Source: Methylococcaceae bacterium
GTDB lineage: Bacteria > Pseudomonadota > Gammaproteobacteria > Methylococcales > Methylomonadaceae
Length of the DNA stretch: 45,864 nt
Assembly: GCA_947504985.1 (NCBI GenBank)
Contig: CANNKH010000002.1
Coordinates: 1-45,864 of the forward strand
Reading direction: 5' to 3'
This document shows positions 10,089-21,874 of the stretch, piece after piece (position 1 is the first letter of the stretch; each line of letters opens with the position of its first letter). The notes beneath the pieces are model-generated. The model saw nothing but the letters and a program-made list of their open reading frames with translations, ran no database searches and was not told where the DNA came from. Position numbers and translations under genes: made by a program.

Positions 10089-12326
10089 ATGGAAAAATCG
10101 TCTAGTCAGTATTATCAACAATGGCGTTTAATCAAAAATGCTATTGCCCGCTATGGTGTTATAGCCGGTGGTATGGGAGTGATTGTTGCGGTAGTCATGA
10201 TTTTCTTTTATCTGCTCTATGTTGTTTTTCCTTTATTTTTACCTGCAACTACCAGTGCCGTTCATGCTTATGATTTGCCGGAAAAAGCAGCAGGCAAAAC
10301 TTTATTGCTAGAAATGGAAGAACAAAATGAGGTGGCTGCCAGATTTACTGATAATGGACAAGTCATATTTTTTGATACGGCTACAGGTAAAACTATTTTA
10401 AATTCAACTGTTGCAATACCTCAAGGTAGCCGGATTACCAGCTTTTCTCAAGGTAGTCCCATTAACGAAGGTGCAGTCATTTACGGACTTTCTGATGGTC
10501 GCGTAGTTATTGTCAAGCATCAATATAAAGTGACGTATCCCAATAATGTCCGTTTGATTACACCCTCACTTGAATATCCCTTGGGTAATCAGCCGCTAGT
10601 TTTAGATGAGTCAGGTGCCTCATTAGAGCTTATTTCTGCTCAAGTCGGTAACGATGCCACCACTATCGTTGCAAAAACAGCAACTAGCATACATCTGACC
10701 AGCTTTGAAAAAGAACAGTCGTTATTTGCTGATGAAGCGACATTAAATCGGATTGATGCGACTTTGAGTTTACCGGCTGACGGTGTTGCCAATCTTTTGG
10801 TAGATAAAGAAGGGCGTAACCTTTATGTCGTTGGTAATAGTGGAAGGTTAGCTTTTTATGATATCAGTGATAAAAGTAACCCGGCGCTTAAACAGGCACA
10901 AAATGTAGTTGAAAAGGGACAAAAAATTACCAGCATCGCTTTTTTAAATGGTGATTTGTCATTAATGATTGGTGATTCTAGCGGTTTAGTGTCTCAATGG
11001 ACTATGGTTAGAGATAACTTAAATCGTCCGGCAATGCAAAAAATAAGAGCATTTAAGGTTTCTGATAAACCAATTATTGCTATAAAAGGTGAGCAACGGC
11101 GTAAAGGCTTTTTAATAATCGATACTGGCGGCAATATTGGTATTTATCATTCAACTGCCGAAAAAGAACTTATTAAAGAACATGTCACTGATACCTTGTC
11201 TTTCGTTGCCTTAGCTCCACGGGCAAACGCTTTATTGATGCAGTCTGGCGATGATAAAGTACATTTTTGGCAGGTAGCGAATGAGCATCCTGAGGTTTCG
11301 TTTAAGTCACTTTGGCAGGAAGTTTGGTACGAAAGCTATCCAAAACCCGACTATATCTGGCAATCCTCGGCATCAAATAATGATTTTGAGCCTAAATATA
11401 GTTTAATTCCATTGGTTTTTGGAACCTTAAAAGCGGCTTTTTACGCCATGCTGGTAGCCATGCCGTTAGCCTTAATGGCGGCCATTTATACTGCCTATTT
11501 TATGGCGCCAAGTATGCGTCAGGTTGTAAAGCCTGCCATTGAAATTATGGGGGCGTTGCCTACCGTTATTTTAGGTTTTCTGGCTGGGCTATGGCTTGCG
11601 CCTTTTATAGAAGAGCATCTAGCGGGATTGTTTTCATTTATCCTGTTGGTACCGATTGTCATTATGTTATTTGCATACGCTTGGCAGTTTTTGCCCAAAA
11701 CAATTCTGGAAAAGATACCAGAAGGTTGGGATAGCGCAGTGCTGATACCTGTTATTATTCTGGGAGGCTGGTTTGCTTTAACAGTGAGCGTGCCTTTTGA
11801 AGCTTGGCTATTTCACGGCAATTTGCGTGATTGGTTTAAAACTGAGTTAGGTATTGATTATGATCAACGCAATGCACTTGTGGTTGGTATTGCCATGGGT
11901 TTTGCGGTCATTCCAACTATTTTTTCAATTGCAGAAGATGCTATTTTCAGCGTCCCTAAACATTTAACCGTAGGTTCTCTGGCATTAGGGGCTACGCCTT
12001 GGCAAACAATGTCTAAAATTGTGATATTAACCGCAAGCCCTGGGATTTTTTCTGCCGTCATGATTGGCTTCGGGCGTGCCGTAGGAGAAACAATGATTGT
12101 GCTAATGGCAACCGGTAATACACCCGTAATGGATTTAAGTTTATTCCAGGGTATGCGTACATTAGCCGCTAATATCGCGGTTGAAATGCCTGAATCCGAG
12201 GTTGACAGTACGCATTACAGAATCTTGTTTTTAGCGGCTTTGGTATTGTTTGCATTTACTTTTGTCTTTAATACGCTCGCCGAAGTTATTCGTCAGCGGC
12301 TACGTGAAAAATACAGTTCATTATGA
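10089..12326 (+). CDS. pstC: Phosphate ABC transporter permease PstC, long form with beta-propeller-like insert
   Basis: C-terminal permease domain (EIMGALPTVILGFLAGLWLAP, GATPWQTMSKIVILTASPGIFSAVMIGFGRAVGETM) preceded by one TM and a ~340-aa repeat-rich domain. Confidence 0.92.
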   Translation: MEKSSSQYYQQWRLIKNAIARYGVIAGGMGVIVAVVMIFFYLLYVVFPLFLPATTSAVHAYDLPEKAAGKTLLLEMEEQNEVAARFTDNGQVIFFDTATGKTILNSTVAIPQGSRITSFSQGSPINEGAVIYGLSDGRVVIVKHQYKVTYPNNVRLITPSLEYPLGNQPLVLDESGASLELISAQVGNDATTIVAKTATSIHLTSFEKEQSLFADEATLNRIDATLSLPADGVANLLVDKEGRNLYVVGNSGRLAFYDISDKSNPALKQAQNVVEKGQKITSIAFLNGDLSLMIGDSSGLVSQWTMVRDNLNRPAMQKIRAFKVSDKPIIAIKGEQRRKGFLIIDTGGNIGIYHSTAEKELIKEHVTDTLSFVALAPRANALLMQSGDDKVHFWQVANEHPEVSFKSLWQEVWYESYPKPDYIWQSSASNNDFEPKYSLIPLVFGTLKAAFYAMLVAMPLALMAAIYTAYFMAPSMRQVVKPAIEIMGALPTVILGFLAGLWLAPFIEEHLAGLFSFILLVPIVIMLFAYAWQFLPKTILEKIPEGWDSAVLIPVIILGGWFALTVSVPFEAWLFHGNLRDWFKTELGIDYDQRNALVVGIAMGFAVIPTIFSIAEDAIFSVPKHLTVGSLALGATPWQTMSKIVILTASPGIFSAVMIGFGRAVGETMIVLMATGNTPVMDLSLFQGMRTLAANIAVEMPESEVDSTHYRILFLAALVLFAFTFVFNTLAEVIRQRLREKYSSL

Positions 12327-13993
12327 TTAAGCTCAATATGATTAAAACATGGTTCAAAAGCGGGACGCCTTGGGTATGGCTTAATGCGGCAGGGGTTAGT
12401 CTTTGTCTGATTATGGTTATTGCAGTGCTTGGTCTGGTTGTTGTGCGTGGAGTCGGCCATTTTTGGCCATCCAAAGTAATGCAATTGAGTTATCAAGAAG
12501 ATAGCGGTGGGCTTAAGACAATTTTTGGAGAGCAAGTTGATCGCAGTGTAACCCCTGCACTAATGGCTAAAGCATCTGGCCATAAAATGGCGGAGGGTGA
12601 AGATACATTAGTTCAGTATTTAATCAAGACGGGTAATCGTGATGTTACTGGCACAGATTTTCGCTGGGTGGTGGAGCGCAACATTCAAAAACGTGATTAT
12701 CCTATTGATATGATGGTTGTTGAGCGTCGTGAATGGGGTAACTTTTATGGTCAATTGGTCGCTGTAAAAGAAAATGGAAAAATTATTGCATCAGGAAATG
12801 CGGCTTGGCCTGCGGCATTGGAAAGGCTGGCTATCGCCTTGGCCATTTTTGATGAAATAGTGCATCTTGAGAAGAAGGAGATTGGAGCAGTTAATTATGG
12901 ATTGGAGCGCTTAAGGCTAAAACAAAAAAGTTTACAGCTGAAAAATCGCTGGGATGCAGAAGCTGAAAAGGAGGTGGCTTCAGAAAAAGCCAGCTATGAA
13001 GCACAGTATAGTCAATACCAAAAACAGTTAGGTTTGTTATATCAAAAAGCCAGGCGAGACAGTTTGGTTGCCAAAATAGATGATGGTAGCGAGCAGGAAA
13101 TTGCTTTATCTAAAATAGTTAAAATCTATCAACCTAATACCATGACTTTGTTCGACAGAATAGGTTATTTCTGTAGTAAGGTGACAGAGTTCTTAACGGA
13201 TGATCCGCGTGAGTCAAATACCGAGGGTGGAATTTTTCCGGCTATCTTCGGCACTATCATGATGGTTATCATGATGTCGATTATTGTTACGCCGTTTGGT
13301 GTGATTGCAGCAGTTTATTTGCGCGAGTATGCAAAGCAAGGTTTTATTACAAGGTTGATCAGGATTGCTGTTAACAATTTGGCGGGTGTTCCTTCTATTG
13401 TTTATGGGGTGTTCGGGTTAGGTTTTTTTGTTTATATACTGGGTGGCAACATTGACCAGTTATTTTTCCCCGAAGCATCGCCTGCTCCTGTATATGGTAC
13501 CCCTGGTTTATTGTGGGCTTCAATTACGTTGGCTCTACTTACTTTGCCAGTTGTTATTGTGTCAACAGAAGAAGGGCTTTCGCGCATACCTAAATCCATA
13601 CGTGAAGGTAGTTTGGCATTAGGCGCTACCAAGTTTGAAACGCTATGGCTCACGGTACTACCAATGGCTAGTCCTGCCATGATGACGGGATTGATTCTTG
13701 CCGTTGCACGTGCGGCAGGTGAGGTTGCTCCATTAATGCTAGTTGGTGTGGTTAAATTGGCACCTACTTTGCCATTGGATGGAAATGCCCCATTTTTGCA
13801 TTTGGACAGAAAGTTTATGCACCTTGGGTTTCATATTTATGATGTAGGATTTCAAAGTCCTAATGTCGAGGCTGCAAGGCCTCTGGTTTATGCGACATCG
13901 TTACTATTGGTTGTGGTGATTTTGGGGCTTAATTTGTCAGCTATTATCATCAGAAATCGTTTGCGAGAAAAATATCGGGCATTGGAAGGTTAA
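12323..13993 (+). CDS. pstA: Phosphate ABC transporter permease PstA, long form
   Basis: NNLAGVPSIVYGVFGLGFFVY, GATKFETLWLTVLPMASPAMMTGLILAVARAAGEVAPLMLVG; 4-nt overlap with pstC; long periplasmic/coiled-coil insert after TM1. Confidence 0.92.
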   Translation: MIKLNMIKTWFKSGTPWVWLNAAGVSLCLIMVIAVLGLVVVRGVGHFWPSKVMQLSYQEDSGGLKTIFGEQVDRSVTPALMAKASGHKMAEGEDTLVQYLIKTGNRDVTGTDFRWVVERNIQKRDYPIDMMVVERREWGNFYGQLVAVKENGKIIASGNAAWPAALERLAIALAIFDEIVHLEKKEIGAVNYGLERLRLKQKSLQLKNRWDAEAEKEVASEKASYEAQYSQYQKQLGLLYQKARRDSLVAKIDDGSEQEIALSKIVKIYQPNTMTLFDRIGYFCSKVTEFLTDDPRESNTEGGIFPAIFGTIMMVIMMSIIVTPFGVIAAVYLREYAKQGFITRLIRIAVNNLAGVPSIVYGVFGLGFFVYILGGNIDQLFFPEASPAPVYGTPGLLWASITLALLTLPVVIVSTEEGLSRIPKSIREGSLALGATKFETLWLTVLPMASPAMMTGLILAVARAAGEVAPLMLVGVVKLAPTLPLDGNAPFLHLDRKFMHLGFHIYDVGFQSPNVEAARPLVYATSLLLVVVILGLNLSAIIIRNRLREKYRALEG

Positions 13994-13997
13994 ATAA

Positions 13998-14831
13998 ATG
14001 ACAGCACAAGAAGTACGTACACACGCAATTGATATGAACTCTTTCATAAATAATCGCTTAAATAGCGAGGAGTTGGATGAAATTTGTATCAAAGTGGAAA
14101 ACCTGAATCTTTTCTATGCAGATAAACAGGCTTTGCACAACATTAATATGGATATTCCCAAGAAAAAAGTGACCGCCTATATTGGCCCTAGTGGATGTGG
14201 TAAATCAACTTTATTGCGTTGTATTAACCGTATGAACGATCTGGTTGATAATGTCACTATTGAGGGCAAAATTTTATTGGATAATGAAAACATCTTCGAC
14301 AAATCGGTTAACGTTGCCGCTTTGCGCAGACGTGTTGGCATGGTATTCCAAAAGCCGAATCCTTTCCCCAAATCTATATTCGAAAATGTGGCTTATGGTC
14401 TTCGGATACAGGGTATCAATGACAAGCGCATATTGGCAGAAACTGTTGAAAACGCTTTGCGTGGTGCGGCACTTTGGGATGAAATGAAAGATCGTTTAAA
14501 TGACAATGCATTAGGGATATCTGGTGGTCAGCAGCAAAGGCTAGTGATAGCTAGAGCTATTGCGATAGAGCCAGAGGTATTGTTGCTGGATGAGCCTGCA
14601 TCGGCATTAGATCCTATTTCTACATTAAAAATTGAAGAGTTGATTAACGAGCTTAAAGAGAAATATACAATTGTTATCGTGACGCATAATATGCAACAGG
14701 CTGCACGCGTTTCTGACTATACGGCGTTTATGTATTTGGGGGATTTGATTGAAATGGGCACTACCAGTGAGTTATTCACTAATCCCAGAAAAAAACAAAC
14801 AGAAGATTATATTACCGGACGGTATGGATAA
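13998..14831 (+). CDS. pstB: Phosphate ABC transporter ATP-binding protein
   Basis: Walker [39 protein letters not shown], signature [14 protein letters not shown]. Confidence 0.97.
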   Translation: MTAQEVRTHAIDMNSFINNRLNSEELDEICIKVENLNLFYADKQALHNINMDIPKKKVTAYIGPSGCGKSTLLRCINRMNDLVDNVTIEGKILLDNENIFDKSVNVAALRRRVGMVFQKPNPFPKSIFENVAYGLRIQGINDKRILAETVENALRGAALWDEMKDRLNDNALGISGGQQQRLVIARAIAIEPEVLLLDEPASALDPISTLKIEELINELKEKYTIVIVTHNMQQAARVSDYTAFMYLGDLIEMGTTSELFTNPRKKQTEDYITGRYG

Positions 14832-14844
14832 TTAGGAGCAGATA

Positions 14845-15555
14845 ATGGATAACAGCAAAATAGGTCATCATATATCAGTTCAGTTTGATAAAGATCTGGA
14901 AGATATACGCAATAAAGTTTTAACTATGGGCGGCTTGGTTGAGCGGCAAATAGAGTTGGCAGTAGAGGCTTTCACTACGGGTGACATGGAAATGGCCGAA
15001 CTGGTTATTAAGCAAGATAATCAGGTTGATGCTATGGAAATGGCTATCGATATGGAATGTACGCAGATTATGGCGCTAAGGCAACCTACTGCATTTGATT
15101 TAAGGCTATTGATTTCGGTTATAAAAATCATTCATGAGATTGAGAGAATCGGTGATAAGGCTGAGCGCATTGCTGAGATGGCAATAAGGCTTGCTGGAAA
15201 TGAAAGTGGATTTCCTTATTATGAATTGGAACACATGGCAGAATTGGTTAAGGGGATGTTGCATGATGCATTGGACTCTTTTGCGAGGATAGCTATAGAG
15301 AATGTGGCTACAATTACCGAGAAGGATAATAATGTCGATCGTGAATATGACAATATTCTTAGGCAATTAATTACTCGGATGATGGAAGATCCAAGAAATA
15401 TCACTAGGACTTTAGATGTGTTGTGGACGGTTCGCGCACTGGAAAGAATCGGTGATCATGCTTGCTATATTTGCGAGCACTTGGTTTATATGGTTAAAGG
15501 TGAAGATGTTCGCCATTTGACTCAGCATGAGTTGGAAGAAAAAGTAAAAATGTAA
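14845..15555 (+). CDS. phoU: Phosphate signalling/transport accessory protein PhoU
   Basis: GGLVERQIELAVEAF, IGDKAERIAEMAI and ALERIGDHACYICEHLVYMVKG PhoU repeats. Confidence 0.96.
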   Translation: MDNSKIGHHISVQFDKDLEDIRNKVLTMGGLVERQIELAVEAFTTGDMEMAELVIKQDNQVDAMEMAIDMECTQIMALRQPTAFDLRLLISVIKIIHEIERIGDKAERIAEMAIRLAGNESGFPYYELEHMAELVKGMLHDALDSFARIAIENVATITEKDNNVDREYDNILRQLITRMMEDPRNITRTLDVLWTVRALERIGDHACYICEHLVYMVKGEDVRHLTQHELEEKVKM

Positions 15556-15573
15556 TTTTCTTGCTGTGATTAA

Positions 15574-15606
15574 AGGCGAGCTATCCCAGGATACTCGCCT
15601 TTTTTT
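15574..15606 (+). terminator. Rho-independent terminator of the pst-phoU operon
   Basis: AGGCGAG-c-TATC-ccag-GATA-CTCGCCT followed by TTTTTT. Confidence 0.88.
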
Positions 15607-15625
15607 GTGCATTATGAAAATATAT

Positions 15626-16477
15626 TTATTTTTCGAGACCGATAAAATCCCAAATGCGATGGGAAAGAGTAGAGTTTTTTTGCTCAGGTATTGGAGGGCC
15701 ATCAGGGTAGTTTTGCACATAAACCTGTTTGGCATCATTCGCAAGGTCTTTCATTCCAAGTTCGGAATAAGCTTCCTGCATGACTTGTAATGCAAAAGGG
15801 ACTGCCGGGGTTCGTTGATATTTGTCGATAACGCCTGAAGCCCTGTTAGCGGCAGCGATATAAGCCTTGCGTTTTAAATAATAGCGTGCAACGTGAACTT
15901 CGTGCATGGCTAGATTGTTCCTAAGCGCAATCATGCGTAATCTTGCATCCGCTATATATTTACTGCTTGGAAATCGTCGTATTAGTTCATCAAAATTATT
16001 GTAAGCATCATTTGCACTACCCGGATCGCGTTGAGAGGTGTCAGTAGGCAAAAAACGATCAATAAATCCTATGTCACGGTTATAATTTACTAGGCCTTTT
16101 AAGTAGTAAGCGTAGTCAACGCTAGGGCTTCGAGGATTGATTTTTATAAAGCGATCGGCTGCAGCGATTGCAGACTCGGGATCGCCATTTTTGTAATACG
16201 CATAAGCAATATCAAGCTGTGTTTGTGCTGATGATTCGCCAAAAGGGTAACGCGATTCCAGTGCTTCGTAAAGTTTGATTGCCCTATCATAATTGCCTGA
16301 ATCTACAGATTTTTTAGCCTCTGTGCGGAATTTTTCGGAATTCCAGCCACCAAACTCTTCTTCACCACTATCAGATGATTCTGAATCCTTTGAAAACAAT
16401 CCGCCCAGCGTTTCGCAGCTCTGAAGAGACAGTCCTAAAAAGCAGATAATAAAAACTTTAATTAAAATTAATCGCAT
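15626..16477 (-). CDS. bamD: Outer membrane protein assembly lipoprotein BamD
   Basis: MRLILIKVFIICFLGLSLQSC lipobox and TPR body (EKFRTEAKKSVDSGNYDRAIKLYEALESRYPFG). Start moved from 16549 to the Met at 16477 because the signal peptide begins there. Confidence 0.93.
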   Translation of the reverse strand: MRLILIKVFIICFLGLSLQSCETLGGLFSKDSESSDSGEEEFGGWNSEKFRTEAKKSVDSGNYDRAIKLYEALESRYPFGESSAQTQLDIAYAYYKNGDPESAIAAADRFIKINPRSPSVDYAYYLKGLVNYNRDIGFIDRFLPTDTSQRDPGSANDAYNNFDELIRRFPSSKYIADARLRMIALRNNLAMHEVHVARYYLKRKAYIAAANRASGVIDKYQRTPAVPFALQVMQEAYSELGMKDLANDAKQVYVQNYPDGPPIPEQKNSTLSHRIWDFIGLEK

Positions 16478-16592
16478 AGTGCTAACGACACGTTGTAACA
16501 TTAGAGGTTTTCTCGCAGGATTAACTGGATAGACAAGGTAGCTATTCAATTTGCGAGTATAACTTAACTATTGGTTATTCAGAAAATTTGTT

Positions 16593-17534
16593 ATGACAAT
16601 CACACAGAAGAAAGTGCCCTTTGAAATGGCCGGAATGCGTTTAGATCAAGTGCTAGCGGAATTATTTTCAGATTATTCGCGCAGCAAACTACAACTATGG
16701 GTCAAGTCTGGACGAGTGCAGGTTAATGGCTTGTCATTGAAACCAAAAGATAAGTTGGACGGCGGCGAAATAATAGTCCTAGATGCGGAGGCGGAAGTCG
16801 TTATTACATCAGAACCAGAAAAAATTCCATTGGATATAGTCTTTGAAGATGAAAGCTTGCTTATTGTTAATAAACCCGCAGGCTTGGTTGTGCATCCTGC
16901 AGTAGGTAACTGGAGCGGCACGTTACTGAATGCTTTGCTAAACCATGATGCAAATCTTGAATCATTACCCAGAGCTGGAATTGTTCATAGAATCGATAAG
17001 GATACCAGTGGCTTACTGATGATTGCAAAAACTTTACAAGCCCATAACCGTCTTACTCAGCAGCTTCAGGAACGTACCATTCATCGTGAATATCTTGCCA
17101 TTACTCGAGGTCGTATGACTTCAGGTGGTACTGTTGATGAACCTGTTGGCAGGCATCCAACAGATCGTAAACGTTATGTTGTTAGGGAATCAGGTAAATT
17201 TGCTGTGACGCATTACCGGGTCGTACAGCGTTTTACTCGCCACACGCTGGTTCAAGTTAAACTGGAAACAGGGCGAACGCACCAAATCAGAGTTCATCTG
17301 GCGCATATTCGCTATCCGTTGTTGGGTGATCAAGTTTATGGTGGGCGCTTTCAAATGCCGCCATCGTGTGGTGAGCGATTGGAAAAAGAATTGCGCAGTT
17401 TTAAACGCCAAGCGCTTCATGCCGCGAAGCTGGGTCTACTACATCCTGTTAGCGATGAGTATTATGAGTGGGAACAACCTATGCCTGAAGATATGCTGCG
17501 CCTACTAGAAGCACTGACAGACAATGAGCAATAA
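16593..17534 (+). CDS. rluD: 23S rRNA pseudouridine synthase RluD
   Basis: S4 domain plus RIDKDTSGLLMIAKT and GRTHQIRVHLAHIRYPLLGDQVYGG. Confidence 0.95.
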   Translation: MTITQKKVPFEMAGMRLDQVLAELFSDYSRSKLQLWVKSGRVQVNGLSLKPKDKLDGGEIIVLDAEAEVVITSEPEKIPLDIVFEDESLLIVNKPAGLVVHPAVGNWSGTLLNALLNHDANLESLPRAGIVHRIDKDTSGLLMIAKTLQAHNRLTQQLQERTIHREYLAITRGRMTSGGTVDEPVGRHPTDRKRYVVRESGKFAVTHYRVVQRFTRHTLVQVKLETGRTHQIRVHLAHIRYPLLGDQVYGGRFQMPPSCGERLEKELRSFKRQALHAAKLGLLHPVSDEYYEWEQPMPEDMLRLLEALTDNEQ

Positions 17535-18258
17535 ACACTGGATAACACCCGATTGGCCAGCGCCCGCAAATGTTTATGCCGCCACAACATTGCGTACTGG
17601 CGGAGTAAGCGTGGGTGCATTTAATTGTCTTAATATCGCTCTTCATGTCGGTGATGATGCTGGATTTGTAAGGCAAAATAGGTTGATTATTAAGGAAATG
17701 CTCAATTTGCCTGAAGAGCCTAAATGGCTGGAACAAATCCACAGTAATCAGGTTATTGATGCGGCGTGTGGTGACTTAATTAAGCAAGCTGATGCTAGTT
17801 ATACAAATAAATCGGGGATTGTTTGCGCGGTAATGACAGCAGATTGTTTGCCGTTATTGGTTTGCGCGTCTGACGGTAGTCAGGTTGCAGCAATTCATGC
17901 GGGATGGAAAGGCTTGTTGGCGGGTGTCATTAGCAATACTTTAACGGCGATGGTGGCATCATGTGATGCGCTAGTCTGGCTGGGGCCAGCGATTGGTTCT
18001 GAGTATTTTGAAGTTGGTGATGATGTCCGAAATGCTTTTTTACATAAATCAATAGCATTTTCAAAAGCCTTTAAAGCAAAAAGTTGTGGCAAATGGCTGG
18101 CAGATATTTACCTGCTTGCACGCATTGATTTGGCTGCAATGGGCATAACTAAGGTATATGGTGGTACATTTTGCACATTTACTGAAGACAATCGCTTTTA
18201 TTCTTATCGACGAGATAAAGAGACAGGGCGCATGGTTACATTAATCTGGAGAGACTAA
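17524..18258 (+). CDS. pgeF: Peptidoglycan editing factor PgeF / YfiH family
   Basis: EQIHSNQVIDA, MTADCLPLLVCA, AAIHAGWKGLLAGVI; overlaps rluD. Confidence 0.93.
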   Translation: MSNKHWITPDWPAPANVYAATTLRTGGVSVGAFNCLNIALHVGDDAGFVRQNRLIIKEMLNLPEEPKWLEQIHSNQVIDAACGDLIKQADASYTNKSGIVCAVMTADCLPLLVCASDGSQVAAIHAGWKGLLAGVISNTLTAMVASCDALVWLGPAIGSEYFEVGDDVRNAFLHKSIAFSKAFKAKSCGKWLADIYLLARIDLAAMGITKVYGGTFCTFTEDNRFYSYRRDKETGRMVTLIWRD

Positions 18259-18262
18259 CTGA

Positions 18263-19078
18263 GTGAATTTATTGACATTGATTATCATCTTTAGCACAGT
18301 TGGAGGTGTATTAAGCGTTGCCGCAGCGGCGATATTTTTATTATTGCCCGACAAACAAAGAAATGCGGTATTACCACATGGTATTAGTTTTGCTATTGGC
18401 GCATTGCTTGCGGTTGCCTTTTGGGGATTAATTCCGCAAGCTTTTGAAGATGTTAAGCCAGAACAGTTTCAATCGCTATCAGGAACTATTTTAGTAGGAA
18501 TTCTGTTGTTTTTTATGCTGGAAAAGTTGTTAATCTGGAGACATTGCCATTTTGGTAGCTGTGAAGCCCATAGCGATGAGCCAAATCACGATTATGGGCA
18601 TAGTCATGTGCATGGTGCAAAATCAGCGGGGACATTAATTATTTTAGGGGATGGCATTCATAATTTTGTTGACGGTATTTTGATTGCTGCTGCTTTTCTA
18701 ACGGATGTTCAATTAGGTATAGTGACCAGTTTGGCAGTGGCAGCGCATGAAATTCCACAAGAAGTAGGCGATTTTGCGATTTTATTAGCGAGTGGTTACT
18801 CTAAAAGTAAGGCACTTTTTTACAATATTCTTGCCAGTTTAACGACCGTTTTTGGCGGGGTGCTGGCTTATTTTAGCCTTGAAGATTTACATGCTTATTT
18901 GCCGTATTTTTTGGCATTAGCGGCTTCTAGTTTTATCTATATAGCCGTTGCTGATTTGATACCGTCCTTACATAAAAAAACAGATATGAAGACTTCTTTG
19001 CAACAAATTGTGCTTATTTTTGCAGGGGTGTTGTTGATTTGTACGTTACATGGCATTGTTCACAAGATTGAAATATAA
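18263..19078 (+). CDS. ZIP-family metal transporter
   Basis: GDGIHNFVDGILIAAAF and AAHEIPQEVGDFAILL, histidine-rich loop (HSHVHG). GTG start. Confidence 0.92.
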   Translation: MNLLTLIIIFSTVGGVLSVAAAAIFLLLPDKQRNAVLPHGISFAIGALLAVAFWGLIPQAFEDVKPEQFQSLSGTILVGILLFFMLEKLLIWRHCHFGSCEAHSDEPNHDYGHSHVHGAKSAGTLIILGDGIHNFVDGILIAAAFLTDVQLGIVTSLAVAAHEIPQEVGDFAILLASGYSKSKALFYNILASLTTVFGGVLAYFSLEDLHAYLPYFLALAASSFIYIAVADLIPSLHKKTDMKTSLQQIVLIFAGVLLICTLHGIVHKIEI

Positions 19079-19089
19079 CCGTTAATTAA

Positions 19090-19135
19090 AGAGCGGTGTG
19101 TTAGACATAATGTCACTTAGACACCGCTCTTTTTT
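19090..19135 (+). terminator. Rho-independent terminator
   Basis: AGAGCGGTGT ... ACACCGCTCT followed by TTTTT, with nested GACAT/ATGTC. Confidence 0.85.
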
Positions 19136-19174
19136 GCACATCTAATCGATAACAACAGATTATCTTGGTTACAT

Positions 19175-20878
<1,704 letters not shown>

Positions 20879-20896
20879 TTATAATTTTAAGAGCAT

Positions 20897-21454
20897 ATGC
20901 TAAGAACGTATTTATTACCGTTTTGTTTACTGTTGTACTGTAGTTTTTCTTCTGCAGGGGTTTCTGCAAATAGCGATGTTTGGCTTTTAGTGGATACCAA
21001 AGCACGTAAAATAGAAGTTAAAAAAGGCGAGTTAACACTCGAAACATTGAATAGTATTGCTATTGGTCGAGGTGGAGCCGGTTTTAAAAGTCATCGTGGC
21101 GATAATATAACCCCGCATGGGGATTATAGGATAGGCTGGATAGGCGAGAAAAGTTCTTTTCGACGTTTTTTTGGGCTAACGTATCCATCAATAGATGATG
21201 CCCAAAAGGCTTTAGGGCAAGGCATAATTAATCATCCTACTTACGATCGTATTGTAGCTGCGCATATGAGTAACCAAATACCGCCGCAAAATACGCCGTT
21301 AGGAGGACAAATTGGGATACATGGATTGGGTCGTGCCGATGAAAGGATTCATAAATCATTCGATTGGACGCACGGTTGTATTGCATTAACCAATGGTCAA
21401 ATAGATCATTTGAGTCAATTAGTAGATACTGGAACGGTAGTGAAAATAAAATAA
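20897..21454 (+). CDS. L,D-transpeptidase (YkuD domain)
   Basis: IGIHGLGRADERIHKSFDWTHGCIALTN contains the YkuD H...(S/T)HGC catalytic motif; signal peptide. Confidence 0.92.
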   Translation: MLRTYLLPFCLLLYCSFSSAGVSANSDVWLLVDTKARKIEVKKGELTLETLNSIAIGRGGAGFKSHRGDNITPHGDYRIGWIGEKSSFRRFFGLTYPSIDDAQKALGQGIINHPTYDRIVAAHMSNQIPPQNTPLGGQIGIHGLGRADERIHKSFDWTHGCIALTNGQIDHLSQLVDTGTVVKIK

Positions 21455-21535
21455 AGCTGGAAAATGTAAAAAACGATGATAAAATTACTCGCAGGTGTAC
21501 GATTTTTTGTAGTAATAACTTTATAGGAAAATGAC

Positions 21536-21814
21536 ATGAAAAAAGTAGTGAAATTATCAATGATTGCCCTGGCTGTTAGCTTAGTTGCTGGTTGTGCAAG
21601 CACTTCAGATATCGAAAACTTACAATCACAAATTGATGGTTTGAAAACATCTGTAGCTCAAGCATCTTCAGATGCTGCTAGCGCACAAAGTGCTGCAAAT
21701 GATGCTGCTTCAAGAGCTGCTGCTGCAGAATCTGCTGCTAACCGTGCTGCTCAATATGCTCAAGATACCAACAGCAAATTGGACAACATGTTCAAAAAAT
21801 CAATGATGAAATAA
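21536..21814 (+). CDS. Lpp/OprI-like alanine-zipper murein lipoprotein
   Basis: Lipobox LVAGCASTSD, Ala-rich heptad coiled coil, ends in ...FKKSMMK. Confidence 0.9.
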   Translation: MKKVVKLSMIALAVSLVAGCASTSDIENLQSQIDGLKTSVAQASSDAASAQSAANDAASRAAAAESAANRAAQYAQDTNSKLDNMFKKSMMK

Positions 21815-21837
21815 ATCATCACTGCTTTTTGAGATAT

Positions 21838-21874
21838 AAAAAGCCCGATGGGACAAGCCCATCGGGCTTTTTTT
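21838..21874 (+). terminator. Rho-independent terminator (probably bidirectional)
   Basis: AAAAAGCCCGATGGG-acaag-CCCATCGGGCTTTTTTT. Confidence 0.92.

Noticed and set aside
19090-19135. GAGCGGTGTGT shared with 29053-29063, considered as a repeat family
   Set aside because: Only 11 nt shared and the first copy is explained by a terminator stem; probably chance.
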